From Rikenellaceae bacterium (GTDB taxonomy: Bacteria > Bacteroidota > Bacteroidia > Bacteroidales > Rikenellaceae): a stretch of 64,000 nt of DNA. A program made the position numbers and the translations under genes. Shown here piece by piece: positions 1 through 8,663 of the stretch (its first letter is position 1; every line of letters begins with the position of its first letter). The stretch spans positions 62,001-126,000 of the forward strand of contig SUZL01000002.1 of the NCBI GenBank assembly GCA_015059925.1, in the 5' to 3' direction. Below the pieces are notes generated by a model that saw only the letters and a program-made list of their open reading frames with translations, was not told the DNA's origin and did not search any database.

Positions 1-1
1 C

Positions 2-385
2 GAGTTCCCCGTGTTCAAGGCTGCTAACGGCTGTGTCGTAATCCCCGTTTACGGTGCTGGTCTGTGGGGTCCCATCTGGGGCTACATCGCACTTGAGCCC
101 GATATGAGTACCGTTAAGGGTATCGTAATGGACCACTCGGGCGAGACTCCCGGTCTGGGTGCAGAGATCACCACCGACAAGGTGCAGTCATCGTTCGTAG
201 GCAAGACCATCTTCGAGGGTACGGAGTTCGTATCGGTATCGATGCGCAAGGGTGGTGCGACCAACAACCACGAGGTTGATGCAATCTCGGGTGGCACAAA
301 GACTTGCGACGGTGTGAACGAGATGCTCAAGAGTGGCATCGAGGGTTACCTTCCTTATTTGAACGCTAATAAGTCTAACAAATAA
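2..385 (+). CDS. nqrC: Na+-translocating NADH:quinone reductase subunit C, C-terminal part
   Basis: This is the C-terminal part of NqrC, the FMN-bearing subunit of the sodium-pumping NADH:quinone reductase. The reading frame is already open at base 2, so the true start lies left of the window and the ATG chosen by the ORF track at base 11 is internal. The FMN_bind region is visible (GLWGPIWGYIAL, then DHSGETPGLG). The SGGTKT stretch near the end fits the SGAT-type motif whose threonine carries covalent FMN. nqrD follows 14 bases after the stop, and nqrE and nqrF come next, so this is the usual nqrABCDEF order. Assignment is firm from sequence and context. Confidence 0.95.
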   Translation, partial: EFPVFKAANGCVVIPVYGAGLWGPIWGYIALEPDMSTVKGIVMDHSGETPGLGAEITTDKVQSSFVGKTIFEGTEFVSVSMRKGGATNNHEVDAISGGTKTCDGVNEMLKSGIEGYLPYLNANKSNK

Positions 386-399
386 AATCAAGCGGAACT

Positions 400-1023
400 A
401 TGAGTAATTTGAAAAATTTAACTGGACCGCTGAGTTCAAACAACCCTGTTATCGTTCAGATTCTGGGTATTTGTTCGGCTTTGGCGGTAACCGTAAAGAT
501 GGAGCCCGCATTCGTGATGGGCGTATCGGTTATGGTCGTTACGGCGTTCGCTAACTTGGTGATGTCGCTTTTGCGTAATGGTATCCCCTCGCGCATCCGA
601 ATCATCGTTCAGTTGGTTGTAATCGCTGCGTTGGTAATCATTGTGGATCAGGTCCTCAAGGCATTTGTTTACGATGTGTCGAAGCAGTTGTCGGTATATG
701 TGGGTCTGATCATCACCAACTGTATCATTATGGGTCGTGTGGAGGCCTATGCTTTGGGTAACAAACCTCTGGATTCGTTCCTCGATGGTATCGGCAACGG
801 TCTGGGTTATGCTGCAATCCTTCTGATCGTGGCATTCTTCCGCGAGTTGTTCGGTTCGGGTACCCTGTTCGGCATTCAGATTATCCCTCAGAGCTGGTAT
901 ATCGCCAACGGCGGTTTCTACTCTAACGTGGGTATTATGCTCTTCCCGCCTATGGCTCTTATTATTGTAGGTGTAATCATCTGGATTCACCGTTCGTTTA
1001 ACAAGGATTTGCAGGAAAAATAG
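400..1023 (+). CDS. nqrD: Na+-translocating NADH:quinone reductase subunit D
   Basis: NqrD is a polytopic inner-membrane subunit of the Na+-pumping NADH:quinone reductase. The 207-residue length is normal and the sequence is almost entirely hydrophobic, consistent with six membrane helices. Two cysteines sit where NqrD supplies ligands to the intramembrane iron site shared with NqrE: Cys25 in LGICSAL and Cys108 in ITNCIIMGR. NqrD and NqrE are distant homologues with opposite topology, and the matching NCIIMG/NCAIMG motifs in both products show this. It lies between nqrC and nqrE in one operon. Confidence 0.96.
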   Translation: MSNLKNLTGPLSSNNPVIVQILGICSALAVTVKMEPAFVMGVSVMVVTAFANLVMSLLRNGIPSRIRIIVQLVVIAALVIIVDQVLKAFVYDVSKQLSVYVGLIITNCIIMGRVEAYALGNKPLDSFLDGIGNGLGYAAILLIVAFFRELFGSGTLFGIQIIPQSWYIANGGFYSNVGIMLFPPMALIIVGVIIWIHRSFNKDLQEK

Positions 1024-1033
1024 GAGGTAGAAT

Positions 1034-1642
1034 ATGGAAACTTTGAATCTTTTTATTCGTTCGATCTTTATCGACAATATGGTATTCGCCTTCTTCTTCG
1101 GTATGTGTTCTTACATTGCCGTGTCGAAGAGTGTGAAGACCGCTATGGGTTTGGGTGCTGCCGTTGTATTCGTTATGACGATGACCGTGCCCTTGAACTA
1201 CCTCTTGAATGAGTATGTACTTGCCCCCAACGCTCTGGTCGAGGGCGTTGATCTGAGCTTTTTGACCTTCATCGTCTTCATCGCCGTTATCGCATCGTTC
1301 GTGCAGTTGGTGGAGATGGTCGTTGAGAAGTTCTCGCCTTCGCTCTACAACCAGCTCGGTATCTTCCTGCCGCTGATTGCCGTTAACTGTGCAATTATGG
1401 GTGGTTCGCTCTTTATGCAGCAGAAGGTCGTATCGGGTGAGATCGATGGTCTGTGGCAGAGCATCGTCTATGGTCTGGGCTCGGGTATTGGCTGGTGGTT
1501 GGCAATCGTAATGATGGCTGCTATTCGCGAGCGTCTGCAGTACTCTCACATTCCCGCAGCCCTGAAAGGCCCGGGTATCGCATTCATCATCACCGGTTTG
1601 ATGGGTATCGCGTTTATGATCTTCTCAGGTATTAAGTTGTAA
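1034..1642 (+). CDS. nqrE: Na+-translocating NADH:quinone reductase subunit E
   Basis: NqrE is the second integral-membrane subunit of the pair that carries electrons and Na+ across the inner membrane. It has 202 residues with about six hydrophobic helices. The paired cysteines expected for the shared iron site are present, Cys25 in FFGMCSYIAV and Cys119 in AVNCAIMGG. An AGGAGG-like sequence (aggaggtag) stands just upstream of the ATG; it is stronger than is usual in Bacteroidetes, where Shine-Dalgarno sites are often weak. The gene starts 10 bases after nqrD and is followed by nqrF. Confidence 0.96.
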   Translation: METLNLFIRSIFIDNMVFAFFFGMCSYIAVSKSVKTAMGLGAAVVFVMTMTVPLNYLLNEYVLAPNALVEGVDLSFLTFIVFIAVIASFVQLVEMVVEKFSPSLYNQLGIFLPLIAVNCAIMGGSLFMQQKVVSGEIDGLWQSIVYGLGSGIGWWLAIVMMAAIRERLQYSHIPAALKGPGIAFIITGLMGIAFMIFSGIKL

Positions 1643-1662
1643 CCTTTAATAAGAGATAAGAA

Positions 1663-2925
1663 ATGGATATTTTAACAATTGTAGTTGCGATAGTTGCCTT
1701 TCTTGTGGTAACACTGCTTTTGGTAGCGTTGCTTCTCTTTGCGAAGGCTAAGCTGACATCATCAGGTGATGTTACTATCGACATTAACGACGGCAACAAG
1801 GTGTTGACCGTTTCGGCCGGCTCTACGCTTCTCAATACGCTCACCTCGCAGGGCATCTTCCTGCCTTCGGCGTGTGGTGGTAAGGGTGCTTGCGGTCAGT
1901 GCAAGTGCCAGGTATTGGAGGGCGGTGGCGAGATTCTTCCCACCGAGACCGGTTTCTTCAACCGCAAGCAGATTCAGCAGAAGTGGCGTCTGGGTTGCCA
2001 GGTGAAGGTTAAGGAGAATATGAAGATCGCCGTTCCCGCATCGGTTCTCTCGATCAAGAAGTGGGAGTGCGAGGTTGTATCGAACCACAATGTGGCTACC
2101 TTTATTAAGGAGTTCGTGGTGAAGTTGCCCGAGGGCGAGGATCTGAACTTCCGCAGTGGTGGTTACATCCAGATTGATGTACCTGCGATCACGGTAAATT
2201 ACAAGGATATCGACGTTGATCCCGAGTACCGCGAGGATTGGGAGAAGATGCACGTCTTCGACTTGCAGATGGTTAATCCCGAGCCTCAGGTGCGCGCTTA
2301 CTCTTGCGCAACCTATCCTGCCGAGGGTAACGTCATCAAGCTCAACGTTCGTATCGCTACTCCTCCGTTCGACCGCGCAACGGGTGGCTTTATGAAGGTT
2401 AATCCGGGTGTATGTTCATCGTACATCTACTCTCTCAAGCCCGGCGATAAGATCACTATCTCAGGCCCTTACGGAGAGTTCTTCCTGCCCGACAACCTGC
2501 CCGACACTCAGGAGTTGGTATTCATCGGCGGTGGTGCTGGTATGGCTCCTATGCGTAGCCACCTAATGCACCTGTTCAAGACCGAGAAGACCAAGCGTCC
2601 TGTTACCTTCTGGTATGGTGCTCGTTCATTGAAGGAGGCATTCTATTTGGAGGATTTCGCCGCTATCGAGAAGGAGTTCCCCAACTTCAAGTTCCACTTG
2701 GCTTTGGACCGTCCCGATCCGGCAGCCGATGCAGCTGGTGTTGAGTACAAGGTTGGTTTCGTTCACAACGTACTGTACGAGAACTACCTGAAGAACCACG
2801 ATGAGCCCGAGGCTTGCATCTATCTGATGTGTGGACCTCCGATGATGGCTTCGTCGGTAGTGAATATGCTCGACAATCTGGGTGTTCCCTCGGAGAATAT
2901 CCTGTTCGACAACTTTGGTGCATAA
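1663..2925 (+). CDS. nqrF: Na+-translocating NADH:quinone reductase subunit F
   Basis: NqrF is the NADH dehydrogenase module and electron entry point of the complex. It has one N-terminal membrane anchor (about residues 5-28). A 2Fe-2S ferredoxin domain follows, with Cys71, Cys77, Cys80 and Cys112 (CGGKGACGQC, then LGCQ). The FAD domain has the RAYSCATYP motif, and the NADH domain has FIGGGAGMAPMR and the terminal CGPPMM...FDNFGA signature. Length (420) is close to the family norm. It is the last nqr gene, and a strong terminator follows about 25 bases downstream. Confidence 0.97.
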   Translation: MDILTIVVAIVAFLVVTLLLVALLLFAKAKLTSSGDVTIDINDGNKVLTVSAGSTLLNTLTSQGIFLPSACGGKGACGQCKCQVLEGGGEILPTETGFFNRKQIQQKWRLGCQVKVKENMKIAVPASVLSIKKWECEVVSNHNVATFIKEFVVKLPEGEDLNFRSGGYIQIDVPAITVNYKDIDVDPEYREDWEKMHVFDLQMVNPEPQVRAYSCATYPAEGNVIKLNVRIATPPFDRATGGFMKVNPGVCSSYIYSLKPGDKITISGPYGEFFLPDNLPDTQELVFIGGGAGMAPMRSHLMHLFKTEKTKRPVTFWYGARSLKEAFYLEDFAAIEKEFPNFKFHLALDRPDPAADAAGVEYKVGFVHNVLYENYLKNHDEPEACIYLMCGPPMMASSVVNMLDNLGVPSENILFDNFGA

Positions 2926-2944
2926 TCACACCTTATATAATAAG

Positions 2945-2981
2945 AAAGGCCCGTCTGCTGATTTGCAGGCGGGCTTTTTTG
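2945..2981 (+). terminator. rho-independent terminator of the nqr operon
   Basis: A 10-base-pair stem (GCCCGTCTGC paired with GCAGGCGGGC, one G-U pair) with a 6-base loop is followed by six T residues. It lies just after nqrF. Confidence 0.93.
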
Positions 2982-3065
2982 TGCGCCAAATACTCACTTT
3001 TTCCTCCGAAACGGCCATTTTTTCGTTTTGGTGCAAGAAACAATATTTCGCATTAAGCAAAACGC

Positions 3066-3073
3066 TATTTTTG
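3066..3073 (+). promoter_or_regulatory. Bacteroidetes-type -7 box of the DUF5916 gene
   Basis: TATTTTTG matches TAnnTTTG and ends 30 bases before the ATG at 3104. A TTTCG sequence about 20 bases upstream is a possible -33 box. The promoter sits after the nqr terminator, so the next gene is transcribed independently. Confidence 0.6.
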
Positions 3074-3103
3074 CATCCGAAAACGGGAAACAATATACAC
3101 AAT

Positions 3104-5710
3104 ATGAGAAGGATAAAAGGAACTATTTTATTGTTAATGTTGCTCATCGGAGCAGATTCTCTCCTTGCACAACAAGTGGGCGAGCGACTGCCGATGGAGC
3201 AGGTCTATAAGCGCAAGTACACCGCCACCAAGATTGAGAGCTTCGATCAATCGGTCGATGGCCGTATGGACGAGCCCGAGTGGCAGACGGTGGGCGAGTG
3301 GTCGGAGGTATTCGTGCAGTCGGAGCCCGTCGAGCGCGCAGTATCGAAGTACGAGACGCGAATGAAGATCTTCTACGACGACAAGAATATATATGTCGGT
3401 GTGATCTGCTACGACGACGAGCCGCACCGAATCCACCACCAGATAGGTAACCGCGACGACTGGACGGGCGACTACGTTACCGTCTCGTTCGACTCATACC
3501 ACGACTACCGCTCGGCATCGCAGTTTATGCTCAACGCGGGTGGCACACGCACCGATATGAACATAACCGACCAGCAGGAGATGAATTTCTCGTGGAATGC
3601 CGTTTGGGCAGGCAAGAGCCACATCTACGAGGAGGAGGGATTCTGGTTTGCCGAGTACGCTATTCCTTTCACGCAGTTGCGCTACCGCACCGTCGGAACG
3701 GATGGCGTGTGGGGACTGCACGTTCAGCGTATGGTGAGCCGCCACGACGAGACGCTGGAGTGGAGTATGGTGCCGCAGAACAACAACGGCTTCGTACACT
3801 CATTCGGCGAGATGCACGGTATGCAGGATGCCCCCCGCACGCGAAACATCGAGTTCACGCCCTACGTCTCGGGCCAGCACGTCAGCGAGCCCCGCATCGA
3901 CGGCAGCCCCTATCAGACAGGAAGCGATTGGCGCGCCAACGTAGGTCTGGATGCGAAGATGCGCGTGGGCGACTACACGATGAACCTCACGTTCAACCCC
4001 GACTTCGGTCAGGTGGAGCAGGATCCTTCGGTTATGAACCTCACCACAACAGAGACTTTCTACGAGGAGAAGCGCCCCTTCTTCTTGGAGGGTAGCGATG
4101 TCTTCAGCTTCGCCATCAACAGCGACAATATGTTCTACTCGCGCCGAATCGGTGCTATGCCGTCGTATTCGCCTGCGGTGGACAACTCGACGAGCTTCGT
4201 GGAGACTCCGAAGAATATCCCCATCATCGGTGCGCTGAAGTTAATCGGCACCAACAAAAACAACGTCTCGATAGGTATTATGGAGAGTGTAACGGCCCGC
4301 ACATCGGCTCATATGAACGTGGGAGGGCAGGAGTCGCGCATTGTTACCGAGCCACTTACCAATTACACCGTTGCTCGCCTTCAGAAGAGCTGGGACGGCA
4401 ATACGTTGCTCGGCGGTATGCTCACGTCGGTCAATCGCGCATTGGGCGAGGATCACCTCGAGCAGACGATGGTGGGCAATGCCTTTACGGGTGCAGTGGA
4501 TTTCAAGAAGTATTTCAAAGATCGCCTCTACTATATCGACGCAAAGTTTATGTTCAGCACGATGCACGGCTCCGAGGCCGCCATCGAGCGCAAGCAGCGC
4601 AACTCGGTTCACTACTACCAGCGCGAGTCGGCTGCCGACTTCCTCGGGGTTGATCCTACGCGCGCGTCGCTCAGCGGTACGGCTGCGTTTTTGGAGGTGG
4701 GCCGCAAGGGATTCTCGAAATTGCAGGTGTGGGATCAGCTGAGCTACTATTCGTCGGGATTCGACCTCAATGACGTAGGTTATCTGGCGCGCGCCGACCT
4801 CTTGCAGAACACGTTCGACATATCGTTCAACCAGAACTCGCCGTGGGCTATATGGCGCAATACGGCCGTAAAATTCACTATGCTCAACCAATGGGACACC
4901 GACGGCAACACCCAACTGCACAGCTTCCGCCTGCGCTGGGATGCGACGCTGAAGAATCGTTGGGGATGGTGGGTTACGCAGACCTTCCGCACCAATCGCC
5001 GCGAGGACAGACTGCTGCGTGGCGGCCCCGATATGCGACTGCCGTCGGCTTATTGGAACTCGTTCGGTTTCTTTACGGATATGGCTAAGAAGTGGTACGT
5101 TACCATCGACTACATCAGCAACCAGAATATGGACGGCTCGAAGTTCGAGTACAACATCAAGCCGAGCATCTACGCCCGCATCGGCAACCATCTGCTTCTG
5201 GAGGCTGCGGCGGAGCTCTACACCGACCGCAACGATCTGCAGTACGCCGGTACGATCGCACCCGAGAGCGATGGCGGCAAGAAGGAGTATGTTTTGGGAC
5301 GTATGTTCCAGCGAACGTATGGTTTGACGCTGCGTGCGCAGGTTAATGTTACGCCCGATGTGTCGTTGCAGTTCTACGGCGCACCCTACACCTCAAATGC
5401 CCGTTACTCGGATTTTCAGGCTGCGGCAAACACCCTCTCGGACAATAAATCGGAGCGTCTGCGTCCGCTTTCGACCGAGGAGCAGAGCCGAATGTACAAT
5501 CCCGACTTCAGCTTCAACGAGTTCCGCTCGAACTTCGTGGCACGCTGGGAGTATCGTCCCGGATCGACGCTCTACTTCGTGTGGGAGCACGCCCGCTCAA
5601 GTAGCGAGGGAGAGTATCTCGCGGGCTGGGGCTCGAACCTGAAGAAGATGTTTCGCACACCCGCGACAAACATCTTTATGATTAAGCTGAATTACTACTT
5701 CAATCTGTAA
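3104..5710 (+). CDS. DUF5916 / CBM9-like domain outer-membrane-type protein
   Basis: An exported protein of 868 residues. The start at 3104 is preferred over the track start at 2882 because it gives a clean signal peptide (MRRIKGTILLLMLLIGADSLLAQ) and lies downstream of a terminator and a promoter. The N-terminal part (about 35-240) resembles the CBM9-like beta-sandwich of DUF5916 proteins (RMDEPEWQ, YDDKNIYVGVICYD). The rest is rich in alternating aromatic strands and ends LNYYFNL, which suggests an outer-membrane beta-barrel. The FNPDFGQVEQDP and EKRPFFLEG motifs are typical of this family. Function is unknown; binding or transport of a glycan or metal has been suggested for relatives. No SusC/SusD neighbours are present. 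Confidence 0.8.
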   Translation: MRRIKGTILLLMLLIGADSLLAQQVGERLPMEQVYKRKYTATKIESFDQSVDGRMDEPEWQTVGEWSEVFVQSEPVERAVSKYETRMKIFYDDKNIYVGVICYDDEPHRIHHQIGNRDDWTGDYVTVSFDSYHDYRSASQFMLNAGGTRTDMNITDQQEMNFSWNAVWAGKSHIYEEEGFWFAEYAIPFTQLRYRTVGTDGVWGLHVQRMVSRHDETLEWSMVPQNNNGFVHSFGEMHGMQDAPRTRNIEFTPYVSGQHVSEPRIDGSPYQTGSDWRANVGLDAKMRVGDYTMNLTFNPDFGQVEQDPSVMNLTTTETFYEEKRPFFLEGSDVFSFAINSDNMFYSRRIGAMPSYSPAVDNSTSFVETPKNIPIIGALKLIGTNKNNVSIGIMESVTARTSAHMNVGGQESRIVTEPLTNYTVARLQKSWDGNTLLGGMLTSVNRALGEDHLEQTMVGNAFTGAVDFKKYFKDRLYYIDAKFMFSTMHGSEAAIERKQRNSVHYYQRESAADFLGVDPTRASLSGTAAFLEVGRKGFSKLQVWDQLSYYSSGFDLNDVGYLARADLLQNTFDISFNQNSPWAIWRNTAVKFTMLNQWDTDGNTQLHSFRLRWDATLKNRWGWWVTQTFRTNRREDRLLRGGPDMRLPSAYWNSFGFFTDMAKKWYVTIDYISNQNMDGSKFEYNIKPSIYARIGNHLLLEAAAELYTDRNDLQYAGTIAPESDGGKKEYVLGRMFQRTYGLTLRAQVNVTPDVSLQFYGAPYTSNARYSDFQAAANTLSDNKSERLRPLSTEEQSRMYNPDFSFNEFRSNFVARWEYRPGSTLYFVWEHARSSSEGEYLAGWGSNLKKMFRTPATNIFMIKLNYYFNL

Positions 5711-5714
5711 CAAC

Positions 5715-5750
5715 AAAAAAGCCTGTCTGCGTTTGCGGACAGGCTTTTTT
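5715..5750. terminator. bidirectional rho-independent terminator
   Basis: AAAAAA, GCCTGTC, a short inner hairpin, GACAGGC, then TTTTTT. Because both flanks carry the right A/T runs it can end the DUF5916 gene from the left and the NigD-like gene from the right, which converge here. Confidence 0.92.
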
Positions 5751-5770
5751 GTTGGTTTTCAGTGCAGAGG

Positions 5771-6511
5771 CTACTGAGCAAAATCAAGTGTAAAGATGTG
5801 AGGCTCGTTAGAGTCGATGCCCTTAGAGATGATCTTCAAGCCCTTGTAGTCGGTCATCGTTACACCCAGCGAACGCTCGTCAATCTTGTAGCTTGCGTAC
5901 GCACCGCGCAGGAAGCTCTCCGAGTCGCCGCCATCGTGGTGATAGAGCTCCAGCCACAAGTAGCCATCATCCTTATACATCGCCTTATAGCCCTCGTTGC
6001 CGGCATTGTAAACCAGACGCATCGTATGCTGGAAGGTCTCGTTGTTGATGGGATAAACGATCAATAGCGTAATGTAACCCATCGCGGGAGAGTAGTAACC
6101 CTCATCCACCTTCACGTCGCCACGATAGGTGTTCAGACCCTTCTCGCCCTGAAAATCGGTCTCGCTAACGCGGCTCAACTTATCCGAGGTGATCATACGC
6201 GCCTGCGAGATATTGATCGTACGATCGAAACCGGCAGGGGCGGGCTTATCGAGGATGGTGTATGAAATCATAAAACGAAGCTCATTAACCTCATACTCCT
6301 TGAAAGGAGGAGTCCACAACGATGTATTATCGACAAAACCCTTCACGCCATCGTCAAACACGGCATAGTAGGGCGTGCCAACAGAGGCCGAGCCCTGAAC
6401 GAGGGTACCGATGGTGGTATAGACAATAGGATTCTCGCTATTGTCGTTACAAGCGGTCGAAACGGTAATTACGGCAAATAATGCCAATACAATCTTAAAC
6501 AATTTTCTCAT
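5771..6511 (-). CDS. NigD-like lipoprotein (copy 1)
   Basis: A 246-residue lipoprotein with a signal peptide ending in a lipobox-like stretch (VSTACNDN, Cys21). The body matches the NigD-like family of Bacteroidetes (an N-terminal OB-like domain followed by a C-terminal beta domain). The YYAVFDDG, ELRFMISYTILD and MRLVYNAGNEGY stretches have close counterparts in the neighbouring gene at 6625-7362, so the two are tandem paralogues. NigD-like proteins are cell-surface or periplasmic and of unknown function; the name comes from a bacteriocin-immunity locus, but nothing here shows an immunity role. It has its own promoter and a shared downstream terminator. Confidence 0.8.
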   Translation of the reverse strand: MRKLFKIVLALFAVITVSTACNDNSENPIVYTTIGTLVQGSASVGTPYYAVFDDGVKGFVDNTSLWTPPFKEYEVNELRFMISYTILDKPAPAGFDRTINISQARMITSDKLSRVSETDFQGEKGLNTYRGDVKVDEGYYSPAMGYITLLIVYPINNETFQHTMRLVYNAGNEGYKAMYKDDGYLWLELYHHDGGDSESFLRGAYASYKIDERSLGVTMTDYKGLKIISKGIDSNEPHIFTLDFAQ

Positions 6512-6540
6512 ATCAATCTAATTAATTCATTTTCACAACG

Positions 6541-6548
6541 CAAATATA
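6541..6548 (-). promoter_or_regulatory. -7 box of NigD-like copy 1
   Basis: Reads TATATTTG on the minus strand, 30 bases before the ATG. No clear -33 box was seen. Confidence 0.5.
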
Positions 6549-6570
6549 GATAAAATATTGCTACCGACAC

Positions 6571-6604
6571 AAAAAAAGCTGCCGAATAGAGATTCGGCAA
6601 CTTT
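6571..6604 (-). terminator. rho-independent terminator after NigD-like copy 2
   Basis: On the minus strand a long stem (AGTTGCCGAAT / ATTCGGCAGCT) is followed by seven T residues. It separates the two NigD-like genes, which therefore form separate transcripts. Confidence 0.9.
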
Positions 6605-6624
6605 GTTATGTTCGATTCTGGAAA

Positions 6625-7362
6625 TTAATTCTCAGCGTGGAACGTGTGGGTGAATACCTCGGGCAGGTTGTTGTTGGGGCTGATCGAGATGATTTTAACA
6701 CCCTTGTAGTTGTTGATAATACCCTTCACATTGGAAGTCTTATAGCTTACGAAAGTTCCCAGCTCCATCGTTCCCTTGTTGTTGGTGTTATCGTAGTAGA
6801 GCTCCAAGTAGAGATAGCCGTCATTCTCGACATACAGATCCTTATAGGGGCTCGTCTCGGCCTGATTGCAAACCAATCGAAGGTTAGGCACCGTATAAGA
6901 GTTCTCGCCCTGATAGTAAACCATAAGCGTGATGTAATTGAGCGCATCCGAGAGCATCAACACATCTATCTTAGCGGGTGCTGTGTAGTTCTGCAAACCC
7001 TTGTCACCCGTAAAATCATCGGCGGTAACAAACTCCAGAAGGCGCGAGGTAACGTGGGTAGCCGACACGATTCGGATGTAATTATCGAAGCCCGTTACCT
7101 TTGTATCAAGAATCTCATAGCTGATAATATAGCGCAACTCGCTAACATTCTCGGGGAAAGTAGGATTCCACTTATTGTGATTCTCGACAGCAGCCGTCTT
7201 GCCATCGTCGAAAACAATGTAGTAGGGCGACGACGAATAGACAGACTCCACGACTGTCGCCATAGTGGTGTAAACATCTGAGTCCTCACCATTCACACCG
7301 CAACTTGTGCTGAGCATAACGCCCGCCAAGAGGGTCATTGCAATTTTAAGTAGGTTCTTCAT
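6625..7362 (-). CDS. NigD-like lipoprotein (copy 2)
   Basis: A 245-residue lipoprotein with Cys21 in the signal peptide (LSTSCGVNG). It aligns along its length with the gene at 5771-6511: YYIVFDDGKT, ELRYIISYEILD, NYKGVKIISI. Identity looks moderate, so the duplication is not recent. The NigD-like family assignment follows from these motifs; the function is unknown. It has an independent promoter (-7 box at 7397-7404) and terminator. Confidence 0.8.
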   Translation of the reverse strand: MKNLLKIAMTLLAGVMLSTSCGVNGEDSDVYTTMATVVESVYSSSPYYIVFDDGKTAAVENHNKWNPTFPENVSELRYIISYEILDTKVTGFDNYIRIVSATHVTSRLLEFVTADDFTGDKGLQNYTAPAKIDVLMLSDALNYITLMVYYQGENSYTVPNLRLVCNQAETSPYKDLYVENDGYLYLELYYDNTNNKGTMELGTFVSYKTSNVKGIINNYKGVKIISISPNNNLPEVFTHTFHAEN

Positions 7363-7396
7363 ATTTGTATGTTTTTTTAATTTTTATTCTGAAACG

Positions 7397-7404
7397 CAAA
7401 GATA
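7397..7404 (-). promoter_or_regulatory. -7 box of NigD-like copy 2
   Basis: TATCTTTG on the minus strand, followed by C, 34 bases before the ATG; a good TAnnTTTG match. Confidence 0.55.
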
Positions 7405-7487
7405 GGCAAAATATTGCATCGATAATCCAAAAAAAATTTTCGTCATCGACTTTTTTGCCTATAAAATGTGCTTTATGAGGCTTTGAA

Positions 7488-7871
7488 CTATAGCACTTCA
7501 TCGATTTTACGCTCATCGTAACTCTCAAGCAGCTCGCCGAGGCGCTTTTTAGCCTGTTGTTTGATTTGCGGCGTAATGTTCGTAGCCACCGAGTGCAGAG
7601 CCCACAACAGGGCAGCCATATCGTCCGAGTAGCCGAGCAGCGGGATAAAATCGAGTACCATATCGGTCGGCAGGATAAAATATCCGAGCGTACCCAGAAT
7701 CTTGCTCTTCTCCTTCAGGGGCACTTCGTCGCTACGCAGCACATAGTAGAGCAATAGCACCGCATAGACCACCTTCGCACCAGCCCAGCGGGCCGCCGAG
7801 GAGAGTTTGTGCAGGAGTTTGCTCTCCGAGTAGTTGTACTGATACTTCTCTACGTTCTTCGGTCTTCTCAT
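7488..7871 (-). CDS. DUF1232 (YkvA-like) membrane protein
   Basis: A 127-residue protein with the DUF1232 core in its middle (about 55-92): YFILPTDMVLDFIPLLGYSDD. This short hydrophobic hairpin with conserved P-x-D and D-D residues defines the YkvA-like family, whose biochemical role is unknown. A hydrophobic stretch at about 30-45 may be a further membrane segment. The C-terminal 30 residues are charged and probably helical. It is a single gene with no obvious partner; the HAD gene starts about 160 bases away in the opposite direction. Confidence 0.8.
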   Translation of the reverse strand: MRRPKNVEKYQYNYSESKLLHKLSSAARWAGAKVVYAVLLLYYVLRSDEVPLKEKSKILGTLGYFILPTDMVLDFIPLLGYSDDMAALLWALHSVATNITPQIKQQAKKRLGELLESYDERKIDEVL

Positions 7872-8020
7872 CTCATCATTGCTTTAATATGCAATATTAC
7901 GGAAAATTTTCCACAATACAAAACCCATTTTCGACGTTACTTATCGGCAGCGGCCCGACAAGCGATTTGCTTTGGCGTACAGAAAATGGCAGGGAATGAT
8001 ATAAAGTAAAAAAATATAAG

Positions 8021-8028
8021 TATCTTTG
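8021..8028 (+). promoter_or_regulatory. -7 box of the HAD phosphatase gene
   Basis: TATCTTTG ends only five bases before the ATG at 8034, so transcription would start at or next to the start codon. Confidence 0.6.
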
Positions 8029-8033
8029 CCATT

Positions 8034-8621
8034 ATGAAAAACATAGTATTCGATTTGGGCCGTGTTGTGTTTGCGCAAGACCCCCAAAAAAGCACCGACG
8101 AATTCAAGCAATTCTTCTCATACGTCTCGCAGACTCCCATCCCGCAATTCTGGATCGACTACGATCTGGGGCTTTCGTCATTCGACAAGGTAGCGGAGGA
8201 TCTGGCCGCCTACCGTAGTGTCGAGGTGGACTACGCCCGCGATATGATTAAATTGGCCATCAGCAAGCAGGAGACAATTGCCCCGACGGGCCGGCTCATC
8301 ACAGAGCTCAAGAAGGCAGGCTACCGACTCTACGTTCTGTCGAATATGTCGCGTGAGTTTATCGATTTTCTGCGACAGCAGGAGGTCTATGCCAACTTCG
8401 AAGGCGAGGTCATCTCGTGCGACGAGGGTGTTGCCAAGCCGATGCCTGAGATTTACGACCTGCTGCTCAGCCGTTTCTCGCTCAACGCCGCCGACACGCT
8501 CTTTATCGACGATCGCAAGGAGAATGTCGAGGCCGCCTCGCAGAAGGGTATTCAGACGTTTCACTTCGATCGCAACGACTACGAGGGTAGTTGCACACGC
8601 CTGCGAGAGATGTTGCTATAA
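8034..8621 (+). CDS. HAD family hydrolase, subfamily IA (YihX-like)
   Basis: A 195-residue HAD-superfamily phosphatase. Motif I is NIVFDLGRVV near residues 3-12, the DLG variant seen in YihX-like enzymes, where the second Asp of the classic DxD is replaced. Motif II is probably VLSNMS (about 101-106). Motif III lies around Lys-Pro in AKPMPEIYDLLL, and motif IV is FIDDRKENVEAA. The cap is small and helical. Relatives dephosphorylate sugar phosphates or nucleotides, but the substrate cannot be read from the sequence. The start is fixed because motif I begins at the very N-terminus; this puts the ATG almost at the predicted transcription start. Confidence 0.82.
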   Translation: MKNIVFDLGRVVFAQDPQKSTDEFKQFFSYVSQTPIPQFWIDYDLGLSSFDKVAEDLAAYRSVEVDYARDMIKLAISKQETIAPTGRLITELKKAGYRLYVLSNMSREFIDFLRQQEVYANFEGEVISCDEGVAKPMPEIYDLLLSRFSLNAADTLFIDDRKENVEAASQKGIQTFHFDRNDYEGSCTRLREMLL

Positions 8622-8663
8622 TACTGTATAACAATAATTTATTAACAATAACACAAAATAATT

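Noticed and set aside
2882-3103. N-terminal extension of the DUF5916 protein in the ORF track
   Set aside because: It lies in nqrF, the nqr terminator and the promoter; the ATG at 3104 gives a proper signal peptide.
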